From the NCBI RefSeq assembly GCF_008831285.2, contig NC_045147.1, forward strand, positions 22,034,981 to 22,098,980: a stretch of DNA of 64,000 nucleotides, given 5' to 3'. This document shows, piece by piece, positions 12,296 through 25,806 of the stretch (the first letter of the stretch is position 1; every line of letters starts with the position of its first letter). Below the pieces are notes generated by a model that was not told where the DNA came from, ran no database searches, and saw only the letters and a list, made by a program, of their open reading frames with translations. Both the position numbers and the translations under genes were made by a program. This DNA is from Nymphaea colorata (lineage: Eukaryota; Streptophyta; Magnoliopsida; Nymphaeales; Nymphaeaceae).

Positions 12296-14313
12296 CCATC
12301 ATAGGTGCAGGAGTGCTCTTAAGCTGCTAGTGACTTGCATATTATTCTTTTCCCTGGCAAATAGCTATTTATGAACCAGGAAAGCATCAGACAGAAATGT
12401 TAATCAACTCCCGTTCTTTACCTTGGGACACGGCACCTAGTTTTCATTTCTCGATGACCTTCTATGACATTTTTAGTGCTGTGCGGTCTGAATTTTGGTA
12501 ACACAATGTATGTGTGTGTGTGTGTGCAGGCATAGGCGTCCTGAAGTTTATCCTCTTCAGTCATGATAGTGAAAAAAAAGAAAAAAAATCCCGGAAAAAC
12601 TTCTGCGTCGTTTTGGTCTGTTAAGGAGAAACTGCAAGGCACCCTTCCATTGGATTCCGGTCCAACCTTCCTGTGTTTTCCCTGGAAACAAGGATGCAAT
12701 ATCAATTTTGGGTTTTATGCCGCCTCGATGGTGCTCGGAAAAATGCCTTGCTCTCCTTCAAACTTCTGCGGAAACTTCCAACGCGCTGAGAGTTGCAGGA
12801 AGACGCCCTATTTGAATTGGAGAAGGAATCTCCTGTGGAATGGTTCTCAGAGTAAAAGTCAAGTCATATCACGTCCAATAATTTTGCCAAAAGGGTGGCG
12901 TTAAGGAATGAAATGATGATTTGCTGAGAGCTTGACGGATGATTGTGTGTAGAATTCCAACTGCCAACCTTTATTATCGAGAGATTGGGTTTGACCACGT
13001 TTGAGCTAAAAGATACTATAGAAATCTAAATCCATGATTCGGCTGCAAATTCGCTGGGTGATGAGGCTCCCTCTCTCTAAAGCCATGATTGACATGGACT
13101 TTTACCAAACTCTAATCTAAATCTAAGTCAGCATCTTTTCTTTTCTTTTTCATTAGATAAAAGATTTTAAGCTAATGGATACAGCAATTCACTTGGACAC
13201 AACTTAAAACACATTATTTTTTGCATTTATCATATTAGTTTTAAAGTTTTGCATATTCTTTTTTATATAGTTATTTAAAATGTATTTTTCACCTTTTTGG
13301 AATTTACTCACCTGTTTTGCATTATTTTTTGTAGAATTTTGCACACACACACACACATATACATTTATATATACTTTACCATATCTCTAATCCATAAGTT
13401 TTAAAATTACTGCCGTATCCACTCCCTCGTATCCGTATACTTACCAATATCCGTTGACACAGCTTCAAAAGCTCTCCTTGAGTTACCCATACAGCAGTAT
13501 GTTCAGTTTTAGTAAGCTGAAACTAGACTTAAGCACAGGAACAGGCTATTAGCGATTGCTTTATGCTTAACACCGTCAGTTGAGGGGACTTAGCACCTGA
13601 TAAAGCGGATTTGCACACATCACTGTCTCGTAATTGGAGGGGTTGAATTTGTGTAACCTCTCTTAATTTTATCTGATAGCTGCAAGTGTTAAATTGGGAT
13701 AACTGACGTTTCATTTTCATATTAAGCTTTGTTGCGTATGCTAAAATTGTAGCGTGACCAGCAGTCCGTATGCTTTTTTCATGTTTAAATGGAAGAAACC
13801 ACATTTGGTATAAAACCACAAAACCATACCCTTACATTTCTAAGTTTTCGGCTTGCTCCAGATTATGAATGAAACTACAGTGAATCTTTCAATTTAAATA
13901 TCTTGCTTGCTACTATTTGCAGGTGACCGGGTTCATGAGAGTCGAACTTTGAACCCTTAAATGTGAATGTGAACCGTGGTAGGTTGCGTCGTCTTGCTTG
14001 AGGCGGTCGAAATGGTTGAAGACCCGGTTTTTCTCAACGACAAATTCGCTGTCGAACTGCTGAAACGCCGTTGATCAAGAAGATCTGTGACGATCTAACG
14101 CTCGACGTTCGCTCGGACAAACGTGAAGGTGAGAGACGTGATTGGCCATACCAAGTCCAGTTGTGGCGTGAATGGCAACAAGCTTCTGAACGTAGTTCAA
14201 CGCGAAAGGCTTGTTTTTCAGACACCAACATGCTACGGTCTTTTCTTCCCTTTCTCTCCGTCTTTTGTGGGGCGACAGGCTTGTGGGGACGTAAAGAATA
14301 AATCTCTCTCTTT

Positions 14314-14356
<43 letters not shown>
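12296..14356. other. intergenic region and carrier promoter/leader
   Basis: This holds the 3' flank of the microprotein gene, then A/T-rich DNA with a (TG)n tract near 12510 and a (CA)n(TA)n tract near 13340-13375, then the presumed promoter and 5' UTR of the carrier gene. The frames at 12418-12904 and 13529-13819 have no domain features and are not called. Confidence 0.45.
14319..14353 (+). repeat. (CT)n microsatellite in the carrier 5' leader
   Basis: An uninterrupted run of about 17 CT units ends four bases before the carrier start codon at 14357. Pyrimidine-rich leaders are common in plant genes and can affect expression. Here the tract would be transcribed. Confidence 0.85.
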
Positions 14357-16228
14357 ATGGTGATCTCCGGTGGAGAGAGGAAATCGTCAGGTATGTCGAT
14401 CACTCGATTGTTTGTCTCATTTCCTAGGGATCTTGGCAGGAGATGAGAGTTTTTACCGTGACGTTTTGCCCTCTTAGTGCAGCGGGACGTATAACATTCC
14501 GATGGATGGGTGAATGTATATCAATTTCGTGCATTCTATTTGTTTAATGAACTTGGTAATGCATTCGTGTTCTAATCAAAATCCAAGATGCCCATCTAAT
14601 ATCTGTTGCATATCACGAACTTTCTTAGTGCTTGCGCGGGTACCAGAGGGGCGAACTCCTGCTCATCTTTTCTATGTTCTAACGCAATTATTGGTTTCGA
14701 TCCTGTTTCTTCTTGTTTCCCAAATTTTAACTGACTCTGAGCTTTTTCTAAGATTGGGAACTTGCGTTGCTCTTTGTCCCAACTTTTCTCGATGAGCCAT
14801 TTGTTTAACGATTGACGATGCCAACAGAAGGTCCCAAATTTCTGAATATTATCCATGACTTAAGGCGAAATATGGGTTATGCAAATATTCACCATTATCG
14901 GGAAATTATCAACGTCAAGCAGTTGAAGGCAACTTTCACCTATAATCTGATAAAAGCGCCATGTTTAAAGCCTTGGAATTGAACTCATATCCTGTAAGTT
15001 CTCTTATATCGGCTCGACTTGGTACCTTGCCTCCAATTTCCAGTAGCATTCTCAAGCTTCTGGTTCTTCTTCCAGAATCAGAACTTTTGCCTGGTTTAAA
15101 TTCAAAACTCATCCATTGCAGATTAGCAGTGGGTTCCTTCTTGCTAGCGCGCATCCTCACCATCCTTCACGGCCCTTGCACCCACATCTCCATGTTAGCC
15201 TAGGCGGCAGTGGTAGCGAAACTTGGCCCCAGACTTCAGGCTCATGTCAGCTTACAATGCAAGTCCTTCCTGCCAAATCAGCATGAAAAACCATTTTCAG
15301 CTTGGTTCTGATGACAACCAGACGTAGGCCCCAGGTAGAGTGTGGCTGGTTGGCCAAGCTGAGGTCTGGCGTCACAAAGGATGATCCAGACAGCCTCCTT
15401 ATTCTTTACCTTGCATATATTGAACCACTCTAACTTCTGTTTACGTTGTGCAAAAGAGAATCATTTTGACCCATTAGGCTTATGTAACATGCTATTGTAA
15501 TGTTTTCCAGAATTGTTAACGATCTGATTAGATGAGACGTATCAAAATATCTGTAATAGTAACTTGAGTTTTTTCGTTTTGCCGAAAGATAGTGAGACAA
15601 ATATATGTAACAACAGTGTGCTCCTACAATCTGTGGCGAAAAATTAAAATTGGGAGTTGATATGTAGTGTACACGAGGAAGCATCTTATTTTTTTACAAA
15701 CTAGCGTCAAATTTTTGTTTTATGTTTAAGTGTCGTTAATGTGCATGCAAATTGTCTATACTTGATCCAGGTCTTTAAAAAAAGAAAAAAGCAACAGTGC
15801 TTACTTTATTGATGTGCAACTTAGGTTTTTTTATCACTTAATTCTATTGTCTGTTCTTTAGTTAATTATTTTATTATGTTCCACAATCAATGATGTGGTT
15901 TGCATATCGAGATTCCACAATCAATTCATTTGGAAGTAACATTTTCTTTTTCAGGTGTGCACATGAAACGTGGAAGCATAAATCCTTTTGAGTCATTGTC
16001 ACATGTTGCCTATCATTTCTCAACGAGTGGATTTGCAGTTGCTACAGCAACCGGCTTTACTCATCCTCTAGGTTTTGCAATCCCTGTTTCATAAGTTTTA
16101 CAATTTGGTGTGTCTGTTGCAATTTCCCTCATTAAAGTAATTCACATGTAACTGTGATCTATGCAGTAGGATGGTTGTTATACAAATGTCTCTCTTTTTT
16201 TCTTTCTCTCTCCCTCTCTCTCTCTCTC

Positions 16229-16261
<33 letters not shown>

Positions 16262-19250
16262 TATGCATATACCTACATGCACATACACTATAGACACGCC
16301 AAAATAGACACAATCAACACATGTACAGGCAGAAACTCTACATGGCCATCAAGAGGGTTATGGAAATACCGAACTTGGTTAGAAATTGCAACCAAGCACC
16401 ACAGTTATTGGCTAAAAGAATTTCTTATTTGTGTTTGAGTTAAATACATAATGGATTGGATCAGCATCTTTCCAAGAGAAACATGACCTAAGTACCTTCA
16501 ATTAGATGCCTGATAGGCTGACAGATATATGGTAGTGTTTGATGTTTTACTTGCTCGCTAGGCGGTTGTAGCATATTTCTTGACATAGAAATCATGTCTT
16601 ACATGCTTAACATCCTATGCAACTTGAGGTCTCAGACTAGCGAAATAGGTCTGTTACATGTGTTTTTTGATGCATAGATGATGTGTGCTTCATGTAAAAA
16701 TGGAACCTTTTATTTGTTATTTACGAGGCCTGATATTATAATTTTCAATTATAAACCATTAAATAAATTGTTACAACTTTAGCCCATGGTCCAAACTGCT
16801 ATCTTAGATAAATTTCAAATTTGAGCTGTTTATGATGCTCTTGTTGTAAATAACTTTGTTTTTTTCTGCAGATGTTGTCAAAGTCAGACTACAAATGCAG
16901 CTTGTTGGCCAAAGAGGACCTTTGGATGGACTGGTAGCTCTTAGACTTGACTGTTGGATTGACACTGTGTAATCATAGTATCATACTACTAAGGATCCTT
17001 TCTAATTTATTGTTTCATTTCAGGGAAGAGTTTTTATGCAAATTTTAAAAGTTGAAGGCCCCAAAGCTCTATATTTAGGGCTTGGCCCTGCATTGATCAG
17101 ATCACTTCTTTACGGGGGCCTGCGGTTAGGCTTGTATGAGCCATGCAAGTATGTTTGCGACTTGTCATTTGGTTCCACTAACGTTTTTGTAAAACTTGCA
17201 GCTGGAGCCTTCTCTGGCACCATTGCAACTGCATTGACAAATCCAGCTGAAGTCCTAAAGGTTTGCACATTTGATGCAAATTGATACTCATTCTTAATGA
17301 AGTGCTGCTCCATTTTTCTGTTTCTTGATATTGGACTAAGAGGTTCTCTTATCTCGTGCTGTATGGCAAAGTGGTTCTATTCTTCAGGTGCGACTGCAAA
17401 TGAATTCAAATGATGGTCGAGGGAGTGCTTTCAAGTTAATGAAACAAATTGTGTCAGAAGAAGGTTTAAAGGCTTTGTGGAAGGGAGTTGGACCTGCAAT
17501 GACCCGAGCTGCTGCTTTGACAGCATCACAACTTGCAACATATGATGAAAGCAAGCAGGTCCATTTTCTGGATGTCTCCTTATATTGACAAGGGTCTCGT
17601 TGCCTGCAACTTTTTTGTCAGACAATCAGAGTATGAGTTGTGATGTGCTTTCTCTGCTTTCATTTGATGCAGACATTGGCTAAGTGGACTAGTCTCTCAG
17701 AGGGGTTTCATTTGCATCTCATGTATGGTGGAACTTCTGTTATAGCTCTTGTCTGTTTTTGAAATATTTATATTCAGCCAGCTAAATGGCTTATTTGGCA
17801 TTTTCCTTCTGAGGACTAACTCACTGTAACCTATGAAAATTCAAGTTCAAGTGCCATAGCAGGAACTATGGGGACACTAGCGACAACACCTATCGATATG
17901 GTGAAAACCCGTCTAATGATGCAAAAAGAATCTAACAAGGTTGGAATATACAGAAATGGACTCCATTGTGCATATCAGGTATATCTTTGAGAACTTCATG
18001 CATATGATTGTGGTAATGGCTAAGTCAAAATAGTCACATGGGTAGTTCATGCAGTTACTATATGTTTCTTCATTCACGTGACATCTTCTACTCCTTTTAA
18101 GAGTTGCAGCATGTGATAGTTTTCTAACGTTTTTTGAATGCATGGTTTTGCAAGAAGAAATACATGTGCCTACAGAAACATGTGATGGTCTAATATTTGC
18201 TATTCTCTTGAACACCAGTTCCTTAGCACATCAGAATGTTTTATGTCTGTACCCAAATGATGATCAAACAAGTTGAATGATCAAGATAAGATAACAATAT
18301 GTCTTATTTTATTTCCCAAGCAAAACCAGATGCATACCACCTCATCTGAAGTCAAGGAGTCATAAAAGAAATGTTTTTCTCCAGAATCTAAGAAGCAAAA
18401 GGCAAAACAAGTTGATATTATTTTGCACTATTCACAAAAACAAACATGCGGTAGTTGTCAGGCTTGTTGCCTACATATATTTTGGTGCTCGAGCCTCTAA
18501 ACGTCTCTGAGTTTATGCCAAGCAGGAAATGAAGATTTTGAGAGGTGTATTGATCTCCAATGAAAAGGAAAAGATGGTGTTTTTTCTTGGCTATTTGCTA
18601 TTTCTTTCTGTCAGATTTTTATGAAGTCTTGTCTAGCAAATGAATGACGAGTCATTATGTAAAAGAGAGCACAAGTTGCTTGGCACCTATATAAGGATTC
18701 ATAGGGTTGTTCCATCACTTAAAAATAGGTATTTATGTGACCGATGTAGTATACCATGTAATTGAACTCATTTTATCGAGATATGATCTGTTCTGGAGGT
18801 TTGGATAGTGTACTCATCCTTTTTCCTTTTGTCAACATTTCTTGATGTGGCCTATTGACATCTAAATCATTACTCATTTTTCCTGTTTTGCTCTTTCAGG
18901 TAGTACGTACAGAAGGACCCCTAGCACTTTACAAAGGGTAAGTTCTCTCTATTTTCTTACTGTGTATTTCAGTTATTCTCATAGAACTAACAGTTGCAGA
19001 TACATTAGGACTACGGACTTAGGCACCAAAAGGAAAACAATATAAATTATTTCTCCTTGATAAGCCACTTGTCTTGCAACTGGAACTTGATTATTAGGGA
19101 GTGATTTCATGCCATGTTAGCCAGACATTGATGATCCTTCAATATGTCTTTAGGGGCTTTGCAATCTTTGCAAGATTAGGACCACAAACAACAATCACAT
19201 TTCTTGTATGTGAGAAGCTGCGGGAACTTGCTGGAATGAGAGCTATCTGA
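14357..19250 (+). CDS. mitochondrial substrate carrier, UCP/dicarboxylate-carrier-like (At4g03115-type)
   Basis: The exons are 14357-14390, 15955-16071, 16872-16933, 17024-17260, 17388-17558, 17673-17722, 17846-17978, 18900-18937 and 19154-19250. They total 939 bp and 312 aa, with every phase closing. Three mitochondrial-carrier repeats carry the signature P-x-[DE]-x-x-K at PLDVVKVRL (about 49-57), PAEVLKVRL (145-153) and PIDMVKTRL (239-247). Each is followed by a second-half motif such as EGPKALYLGLGPALIRS or EGLKALWKGVGPAMTRA. The protein ends KLRELAGMRAI. It should sit in the inner mitochondrial membrane and exchange anionic metabolites. It resembles the Arabidopsis protein I recall as At4g03115 more than canonical UCP1. 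The transported substrate cannot be read from the sequence. The short Met-start exon is the only consistent one found; a shifted N terminus is possible. Confidence 0.93.
16197..16257. repeat. (CT)n(CA)n microsatellite
   Basis: A compound pyrimidine and CA-repeat tract lies in carrier intron 2. It creates artificial low-complexity reading frames on both strands. Confidence 0.9.
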
Positions 19251-22200
19251 CTATTCACATCCATTTTGTTTGTCGTATTTCATTATGTTGTATGGTTGCC
19301 CATTTTTGTTCTTTTACATTGGGCCTTTCCTATTGTTTAAATTTGACAATCATGGGAAAATAAAATTGCTTCTGTAGATGAGCAGATATCATGATTCCAT
19401 AAATGTTGCAGGTTGGCTATATTTTTGTTGTCTTTTTCTCATGATTGTTCACACTTCACAGTGTTATGTGAAGCTGCAAATGCATACTTTGAAATAAAAA
19501 ATTTACAAAAGCATGCCCATCTTTTAGTGGTAAAATAAAAACACAATTAAGTTCAAATTTCTTTCATTTAACTGTCTCTTTTGTATGTAATTTAAGGGGT
19601 CAAATGGAACATATTCAAGCCTGAGCGCATTCTTGTTTCCCCTTCAAAAGTTGTGTGTGTTTTTCATCAATATGGCATCGTGCCATACTGATCCTTTAAG
19701 TCAGCTTCATGATTTATAAGCGTGCATTGTTTTTTGTATGGCTGTTGATGGCCTTGCAGATTACACGCCATCCACACTAAAAAACTTGAAAGACAAACAG
19801 GGTGAAAACAGGAGTACCAAGTTGGTAAAGAACACCCCTCTGTAACTGGTTCTGCAACTTTATGCCCAAGAAAAATTAAGCAACTCATAATTAAGAATGC
19901 TTGTGATTGCAGTAAGTATGTGCATACTGCTCTACAGACCTCGATCGAGCTATTATGAACCCTACTCTGTAGTGGTAAAGCCTGGGTGCATGGGCTAATT
20001 CCCACTGTGCTGCTCCATATATGTCTGTGTTTTTATTCTGAGGGGCCACTAAACCTTTTTTGTTGTTTGCCTTAACCAACTAATACTTTTAATTATATGC
20101 TTAGTTGGGCATGATGTGTTTTTGGCAACTGTCTTCTAGGACTTGGTGTTAGTTGCTGAGCATATTGAGAGAGAGAGAGAGCTTATTAATTTGTCTTTAT
20201 TCTCACGTTGTTCTGTTTGACTAGTTTTGCTTAGTTGTCCTCAACGTGCGTCATGAATTCTCTTTTCTAGGATGCTAACTAAATTAATAATCCCTACCTT
20301 TTCAGATAGGCCAAAGTTCCTATATAACTAAAGCATTTATTTTGGTATTTAGGTCAGTTTCTGTCTAGAACAAGCATACCTAGGCTCTCTTTAAAGTTTA
20401 ACTACATACAGTGAGTTCATGGAATCCACTATATAATCTTTGTTGTGATCTTTTATAATAATGAAAGATCATGCAGAAATCCTCTTCTTTCTTTCGCCTT
20501 TTTTTTTGGAGCATCTCCTCATGTTTGCAAGAACTTGCATTGTTTTGATAAGGACGACCCAAACAGGAAGTATATTTCACCAAAAAAAAAAAAAAAAAGC
20601 ATATCCGTTGATCACCTATTGCCAAGCGTGAGTTGCATGCGGATATTTCATGAGTAGCTCCCTCCTCATCACCAAGCCAATCAGCAGGTCGGACCCATTT
20701 ACTATTCGTAGTGGTTTGGGCTGGTGGTCTCTCTGGAGTCGGGCTGGATCCAGAGTCCAGGCCCTTATTTGCTGCCTTCCTGGGATTTGGATCCAGATCC
20801 ATATGGATAATGTGGGATCATGGGTCGGAATTGGACCTGAATGTTCAAACGACCAAGAGGATGTGGAGTCCGCATATCGGGTTGGATCTTTTTTCTGATG
20901 TTCCCAGACGGAGAGGCTAAGTTTGGAGCTCCTAAATCTTTGTGATTGGTGTTTGGGATATCCGAAGCCGACCCGATCTGCTGGTTATAGTTGGAGGCGT
21001 CGACTGCCAATGGTTGGGGCTTGTTGGTTAAGACCCGAATCCATTTGGTTCAGATTTGCAAAAAGGCTGTTAACAGCATCCAAATACTTGGCACGGATCA
21101 GTAGCTTTGGATTACCAAAACAGCTGCTGACTCAGGTCTGGGTCCGAAAATAACGGGTCTGAATCAGATCCATGACTGTCTCTGACGCGTGCCGGTGCCT
21201 CGGTGGCACACGCTTTGATGGCGTCATGGGGAGATCGCTGTAATTAATTAGGAAAGAGCGTTGGCAGGATGACAGGCTGGAAGGCGGGCCCCAGATCTCC
21301 CCACCCCTCCCGGCGCCGAATGACCAGAAGCTCCTGACGTAATTCACAAAAAGACGTATACGTCCCGTGTCGCCCGTTGGGAGCTGTTTCTTCACTTGTT
21401 CCGAAAATACCCTTACCGTGATGGTTTAATTACTGGAGCACCCTTCCAGTAAAAACGGCAGAGGGTCGGTCCCACGGATAGGGGAAGGGAAGGCTGAAGA
21501 GTTTTGCGTCCCCCAAACGTGGCTTCCGGGGGTGCCTCCGTTGAATTTTCATGAACCGCATAGAAATAAAATATATGAAAAAATAAGAATAAAATTTTAA
21601 AAATTAGGTTTTGTGAACCAATAAATCCAGGACCGTTAGTCTTTGGAACTCGACTAAAATTTACTTTTTAATTTATAAATTTTAAGATTTGGCATTTAAA
21701 TTATCTATGTTGTCTGATTTATATTAAGACAGAATTTATGGTGCTTAAGAGCTGCAAAGCACTATAAAGCAAGAAAAAGTTGGCAGGCAAGAATGAATAT
21801 GAGCTAAAATGATTTTTTTTTCATAATTAAGTTTGTGTCACTAAGAAAGTGTGCTGGAAAGTGTCGCCGTGCATGGGTTGGGTCATACGCATATGCATTG
21901 GAAAATGTGGTAGCTGTGTTCGGTTTGAGTGTGTTACTCATATGGATTGTAAATAGTAGCAAGCACATTCTCTTAAATAAGCATAAAAAAAGAAGAAGAT
22001 TAGAGATGTCATTGAATCAATTTCCAGGTTAAATATAGCCATATTGTTTCATGTGACTCGCAATAGAATTTATATATGGATATAAAAGTGATATAAAAGC
22101 ACATATGAAGCTTTACTTGTAATTGTAATCGGTGTTTGCTAAAATCATCTAATAACAGCATTTGATAAGATTTCCACCCGCCATTGACGTCCTTAATTGA

Positions 22201-22584
22201 TTGCGATCAATTGATAATAAGAATGCAAGGTTTCTTGCTGCTAAAGCCATTTTTTGGTTGTTCTAATCAATTGAGCCTGTTAATTGCAAAGTGGAGATCT
22301 AAAATGAAAAAAAAAAAAAAACACTGATACCAAAGTTCATAACACATATTTAACTAGTATTTGTGTGTGTGCAATGTACAAAACCTTCCACAAAATCTAA
22401 ATCAACATGTAAATGTTGTCAAAATATTGTTTCTTTTCTATACTTGATCGTCAAAGCGATACACCTCCCGATTCGTCTCACACTGCTAATGTTGGGGATA
22501 TTGACCAGCAACTGGATCGGAGCGATCTCATATGCCCAATTTGCATTTAATTTGTCCACATTTAGGACAACTACCTGCTGTCAC

Positions 22585-22713
22585 GTCGGATCTTTCCTTC
22601 TTTCTCTAGTGAGGAGAGAGAGAAAAGAAGAAAGAGGAAGAGAGACTGGTCCACTTAGCCTCCAACTGTACCTCTACAGTATCCATTGTGACTCGCATGA
22701 AGTAGTTCAAATT

Positions 22714-22749
<36 letters not shown>

Positions 22750-22888
22750 ATTATATATCACATGAAGTAGTTAAGATTGTGATGGGCAGCTGGAGCGCCA
22801 CATCTACCCTATGTCAAATGGTCAGATCTTTCCTTCTCTCTCTAAGGGGAAAGAGATAGAAAGAGGAGAGAGGGGAGAATCACACTGA

Positions 22889-22971
<83 letters not shown>

Positions 22972-23070
22972 TTAATAATTATATATCTGATGTGCAAGAA
23001 GTAGTAGTTAAAGATTGGCATGGCCAGCAGAGGAGGAGGTAGCTCGAGCGCCACATCCACCGTTGAATAG
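22585..23070. repeat. diverged tandem repeat with embedded microsatellites
   Basis: Blocks recur in order: GATCTTTCCTTCTTTCTCTA (about 22589) and GATCTTTCCTTCTCTCTCTA (about 22826); GAAGTAGTT near 22699, 22764 and 23000; GAGCGCCACATCTACC near 22792 and GAGCGCCACATCCACC near 23047. The period is about 235-255 bp. (GA)n occupies 22714-22747. Confidence 0.7.
22891..22968. repeat. palindromic (CT)n(TA)n(GA)n microsatellite
   Basis: A CT run, a TA run and a GA run follow one another over about 78 bp and form an almost perfect palindrome that could extrude as a long hairpin. Confidence 0.9.
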
Positions 23071-25583
23071 AAGGTGCTTACTCAAATGAACCTGAAGGAC
23101 CCAACCACGCTCAACTATATTAATTAAACTTGCCAATACCAACATTTAAAAGCATCATGAATTCACACAATCACATGCATAAGATTTCAATCAATTCTTC
23201 ATCACCCACTAAAAGAAATAAAGACATTTTGCCGCCATTTGCACTGCTAGTGCAAGCTTAGTTTACACCTTTCACGAAAAAAGAAAAAGAAAAAAGAGAA
23301 ACGAAAGAGCAGGTTTATTTCATGAAAAGTTTATATCCTAACACAGATATTCCTACCTAAAAAATATAATGTGACATCACATTTATTAGACTAAGATTGA
23401 GAAAGAGCACAAAGGCTTGAGCGCTTTATACAAATTCTCTTGAGAAAGAAAGAACTTTGTTATCTAGGTGTGTATAATAATGTGGAGCTCAAATTGGATG
23501 GATGGAAGAGTTGGAAGGTGGATGTGACCAAATCCATCCAAGGGAAAGAGAAGGCCCCAATCATACAAGTAATGAATCATAACGGTGCCGTGGCGGCAAT
23601 CAATTTTTGTCTTCATTCGGTGCGACCGTCATCTGCCTTGTTGGTATCCTCGGTACACATTGTTCTTTAGCCACATGGATAGTTTGTTCCTCCTGTCCTC
23701 AAACACGGGTGCTACTATCACTGGAAGGGTGAAGCTAGAAAATTTTCATGAAATTAAAGTTTCTAAAATTTGACATTGACTGAAATATTTGTTTTTCAAA
23801 ATTATTATATAGGACAAGTGAAATTTTTTAAAATTTGCATGTAAATTTTTCTAAAAAATTTTAGTCAGGACTAACATATACACACATATTATGGTAACAA
23901 AGACATTGTGTTCTCCGTGCATATATTTTTCGAGTGCATGCTCTCTGTTCTTTATTTTCGGTCGAATTATGGTGTGGTTATATCATGCTTCCTAATAAAG
24001 ATTCATTACCAATGCACTCTAAAAAGATATATATGAGAGAACATCTTTCATGGAGAATGAAAAGAAAAATTAAAAATAATAGGTTAGACCTTTTAAGTTG
24101 TCCTCAATATTTAGGGTTGCTTTGAAGTATATGTGAACGTACAGTTACTCATCAACTCCGAAGTATCGATTGCCATTGTTCATAGTAAAAAAAAGTAATA
24201 CTCATACGAATCAAACAAATAAATGAACTTTCACTATCTCATCAACCTGATCAGCTATGCCACACTCCTTAAAAAAAGGAAATCATTCGATGAAGGGTTA
24301 AAAATTTCTCCATGAGCTAAGGTTGACTATTTTTTCTCATATATGAATTTATGACTTTGTGCTTTCTTATTTATATTATATTAGTTGTTTGTCTTCCCCA
24401 TTATTATAATGAAAACAACCTTAAGTCTTAGAGATTAAGGCATAGCTGAGTTGGTTTAACTTGTCGTGTCTGCAATTGCCTTTTCAATAATATAAAGTTG
24501 AAGAGAATTTCTTTTCTCAAAAAGCTTTACTTAAATAATATATCACGATAAGCATAATAAAGTTTGAACGCATGATTAGCTCCCTACGTCCTTCCTTTTT
24601 TTTCTTAAAGAAAATTTATGATAAACGATAACATCCATGACGTAGGAACGATTACATTTATATTATTGTTTACAATCTACCTAAAAATTTAACGACATAG
24701 ATATTTTTTTTTTAATGGCTAAGTGCCAAGAGATATTAATAATTAATTTTGTTTTTAAAATGAAAAAGAAATAGTTTAACTGTCAATTCTACTATGATTG
24801 CTGGACACGTCTCCAGGGTTGAATACTTGAAAATCGAACGGACTGCTAGAGGTTTTCGACAGCTCGAATCGGTTGGTTGGAAGCGAGTCGGTGGCCAGTC
24901 GATTCGGTTCGTCGGCCTATTCAAGGGGTGTCACATATTTATGAATCGTTCGTTGAAGTTTTTTTTTTTTTTTTTTCATTTTTTATAATTGTGACTTCTG
25001 TGAAATAGTTAAAAAATGTGAGGCGTCTCGTGAAAAACAAGATTAACAGAGTGAAAGGGTACTTTTGTCATTGATCTCAGAGGATAGTTCAAGTAGGCAT
25101 TATTTCTTGAGGCGGTAAGGGCCAAACGGCCAACGGCCTTGAAGGGTAGTTTAGGGAATTGAAAAGTGGGGAGCACGGAGCGCCCATTTGGTCAAAATCT
25201 TGCGAACCCGCGGTATATTTTCGCAGCTTCGTCTTCTCTCTCCCATTTCTCGACCGGAGGGAGAGAGAAAGCGCAGGAAAGACGGAAGGAGTCGTCTGCG
25301 AGCCGCGATTCGTCCTCTGATTGGAAGGAGAAGGGGGAGGAGGAAACGCGAGAGAGAGACAGAGAGAGCCAACGAGCCAGAGGGGGAGGCGTTGTCCCAC
25401 TTCTCATGATCACCTCGGGAAGAGGATGGAAACGACGACGGAGAAGACGATCTGATCGCAGGCACGGAGGGATCTCCATCGCTCCATCTCTCCTTTCCTT
25501 GTAAGAGTTGCGAAAGGAGGAGAGACGACAAAGAGGGAGAGGAGGGGAAGGTTCTGGAGGGAGGAGGAGGACAAGGGAGGGAG

Positions 25584-25773
25584 ATGGCTGACGAGCAGGA
25601 TGGATCTTCGCGGAACTCCGAGGAGAGCGTAAAGCTCTTTGTCGGGCAGGTACCCAAGAACATGACCGAGGCGCAGCTCCTCGCTATGTTCAAGGAGGTC
25701 GCACTTGTCGACGAGGTCAATATCATCAAGGATAAGGCCACCAAGGCATCTCGCGGTAAGGCAATTCTCTCGT

Positions 25774-25806
<33 letters not shown>

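Larger units (their letters stand above)
19251..25583. other. 6.3-kb intergenic region and BRUNO-like promoter/leader
   Basis: The first few hundred bases hold the carrier 3' UTR, with an AATAAA-like signal near 19359. The rest has no supportable gene. The interval 20650-21180 is a degenerate stretch rich in GGATCC/GGTCGG words (decayed repeat). The interval 22585-23070 holds diverged tandem units with long GA/TA microsatellites. At 23728-23870 lies an A/T-rich repeat opening AGGGTGAAGCTAGAAAATTTTC. The interval 24770-24950 resembles a TTCGGTTCG-type relic. From about 25180 the DNA becomes GA-rich and GC-richer, consistent with the promoter and leader of the downstream gene. Confidence 0.5.

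Noticed and set aside
24436-24480. tRNA-like A-box word TAGCTGAGTTGGTT, considered as a tRNA gene or SINE head
   Set aside because: There is no B box at the expected distance, no cloverleaf and no clear SINE tail.
25151-25744. 197-codon frame on the minus strand opposite the BRUNO-like first exon
   Set aside because: It is Ser/Pro/Leu low-complexity arising from the GA-rich leader and the antisense of the RRM exon. It has no domain or splice support.
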